From Pomphorhynchus laevis (taxonomy: Eukaryota; Acanthocephala; Palaeacanthocephala; Echinorhynchida; Pomphorhynchidae), in the NCBI GenBank assembly GCA_012934845.2, contig WNNJ02003342.1:18960-82959 (forward strand): 64,000 bases of DNA, read 5' to 3'. The translations under genes and the position numbers were made by a program. Shown here one piece after another: positions 62,461 through 64,000 of this stretch (the stretch's first letter is position 1; each line of letters begins with the position of its first letter). The notes beneath the pieces are model-generated. The model did not search any database and was not told the DNA's origin. It saw nothing but the letters and a program-made list of their open reading frames with translations.

Positions 62461-63237
62461 TAAATTTGAAAAATGTAATAAAGTTTTTCGTTCAATAGAA
62501 TTTTTAATAAATCCGATTAGTCAAGTAATCGTCAGAGAACATTAAAAGACCGGGATGTGAAACGTAGGTGTTAGATCAGTCCCCGTAGTATTCGATCAAT
62601 AGTAAATCAACAAGCTATCTACTACATATTTTTTTTGATTTTAAGAAACCATATAATTTGATTAGTCGCTATTAGCGATTGTTAATCAAAATAATATTCT
62701 GTTTTGATTAATAAACGGCTTATATTTAGATGTTTTTGTTAGATTTTTACAATTTGGTTTGTTTATTTCAGAGTTGTATAATTATGTGTATCGACGGCAC
62801 AGCCTGTATATTATATGCCAATGATTTCGTCTTATATTCAATGAAAGTATATGGTTTTCAGGTTACTATTTAAAAGCTTTATCTTTACACCACAGGAAAT
62901 ATTTCAAATATTATCAATATAATATTTAATATTATCAACATATATTTAAAAATGTTATAAAATAATATATCAATAATTGATTCATGCTACTTACTTGATA
63001 ATTGTATTGCAATTAGTAATAATAATATTAATTATTAATATTAATACAGGAAACTTATTAAAGCCACTACACCTCTCGGTTTTGGACAAAATATACATTA
63101 AAAATGAGAAATAAAAAAGAGAATATACCTTGAACAATGAATTAATGATAATATTTATAATAAATAAAAGTTTTATTGCCAGCGTTGCTATTAGGTATGT
63201 AGATAGATCATAGAATCATTTGGGAAGAGTATGTTGA
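62461..63237. other. Mostly gene-free stretch
   Basis: 62545-62590 has a partial inverted-orientation copy of the 61-kb repeat (GACCGGGATGTGAAACGTAG, TTAGATCAG). The rest is A+T-rich. Confidence 0.45.
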
Positions 63238-63511
63238 TCATTCAGGGATACGAAGTGATATTAAATCACTTATTGGAATGCACTTGGTTTCAGAGCAATA
63301 AAGACATTCAATTTCATTAAGACTTAAGTTGCTTATATGTGGGCACATTAATAAGTGAGATAGTGAGAAGCAACGTTGAAAACAATATATACATGTACCA
63401 TAAGAAGAACGGTCGTGACAGGAGATGAGTATTTTGCAACATTTATCATAACAGTCATTCAACGAGACTCTCCATATAAGTGGTCGTTTTATCGATATAG
63501 GGTATTTCCAA
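63238..63511 (-). CDS. Cys/His-rich terminal exon, gene D
   Basis: Minus strand: acceptor TTCACCCAATCTAG, one base, then 90 codons to TGA: WKYPISIKRPLIWRVSLNDC, YDKCCKILISCHDRSSYGTC, IYCFQRCFSLSHLLMCPHIS, NLSLNEIECLYCSETKCIPI and SDLISLRIPE. The spacing CxxxCC...C-H...GTCIYC...C...H..MCPH...CLYC...C suggests a C-terminal zinc-binding module of treble-clef or RING-like type. No family is assigned. G+C is above its surroundings. Earlier exons would lie beyond the window. Confidence 0.55.
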
Positions 63512-64000
63512 CTAGATTGGGTGAATACTGTTATTCAGGTAGACCATATTGGGAGAAGCATTATTTCAAAGCAACGAAGTGTTCATTTGCAAGACAGCAA
63601 TTTGATATTTTTAGAAAAAGAAGTAGCAATGACTACCTTTGAGCTTTTTAACTGTAGATGAGAAGTGCAGGACCATTTTGATGTGAGAGGGATACCGATA
63701 TACTTATAATTGCGGCAGAAATCTAGTAGCTGGTTATCAAGGTGCATCTATACAATAATTCTATACAATAAAAATTCACTTATTAAAAAGGTATTCACTT
63801 AATTCACTTATTCACTTATTAAAAATGTATTTTTTAATAAGTTTGGCAAATAAAATAATATGTCAAAATTATATATTATTTATTACTATATAAATATAAA
63901 TTAAATAAACTATAAATATAAATATAAATTATTATTTATTACTATAAAATTATAGATTAAATATATATAATTAATATTAATTATTAATATTAATAATTAA
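63512..64000. other. Intron start, A+T-rich end of window
   Basis: 63512-63700 is moderately G+C-rich and open on the plus strand (63376-63642), which overlaps the zinc exon antisense. Afterwards only TTCACTTATTAAAAA-type repeats and TATA-rich sequence. Confidence 0.4.

Noticed and set aside
63376-63642. 88-codon plus-strand ORF
   Set aside because: Antisense to the Cys/His-rich exon, whose splice border and residue pattern are far better.

Overview
This is a very A+T-rich (well above 70%) stretch of an invertebrate animal genome, mostly dead transposable elements with a few host genes threaded through them. Eukaryotic marks are a complete-looking U2 snRNA gene, small exons with GT..AG borders and matching phases, introns from a few dozen bp to over 20 kb, tRNA-derived SINEs, and animal retroelement families. 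Permuted Penelope-like elements, hammerhead-like repeats and very small introns would suit a flatworm, but nothing seen fixes the phylum. No LTR retroelement, Polinton, CRISPR array or bacterial operon was seen.

Layout. 0-5.5 kb: LINE and canonical Penelope-like (PLE) remnants among direct repeats. 5.6-9.0 kb (minus): a nearly full-length PLE of the permuted Naiad type, with a GIY-YIG nuclease upstream of a CxC motif and a reverse transcriptase (RT), lying between pseudo-LTR-like repeats. 9.4-12.5 kb (plus): a retroelement with an N-terminal Cys-rich CXC domain, an RT and a C-terminal nuclease-like domain. 13.3-37.3 kb (minus): three exons of a small coiled-coil host gene; its 21.6-kb intron holds PLE, LINE and RT-element pieces, a DLGAP/GKAP-like pseudogene, a U2 snRNA gene, a hairpin-borne SINE and an inverted SINE pair. 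37.3-40.6 kb: the divergent space between this gene and the next, holding a nested foldback element and a Naiad 3' end. 40.6-57.4 kb (plus): about thirteen predicted exons of a second host gene, broken up by composite hairpin repeats, a 78-bp minisatellite and tandem Naiad fragments. 57.4-60.3 kb and 63.2-63.5 kb (minus): candidate exons of one or two more genes, the second rich in Cys/His. 60.7-62.6 kb: a cluster of structured repeats.

How the parts relate. The two main host genes look divergent, with first exons between 37 and 41 kb. The plus gene appears to end only about 25 bp from the end of a convergent minus gene. Exon phases agree at nearly all joins, which is the main support for the models; I do not recognise the protein families. 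The repeats form a few interacting groups: Naiad bodies and solo pseudo-LTR-like copies, foldback elements with a hammerhead-like core (five copies), short hairpin MITEs that also cap a composite repeat, and SINE-like units. All calls come from reading the sequence, with no database search.
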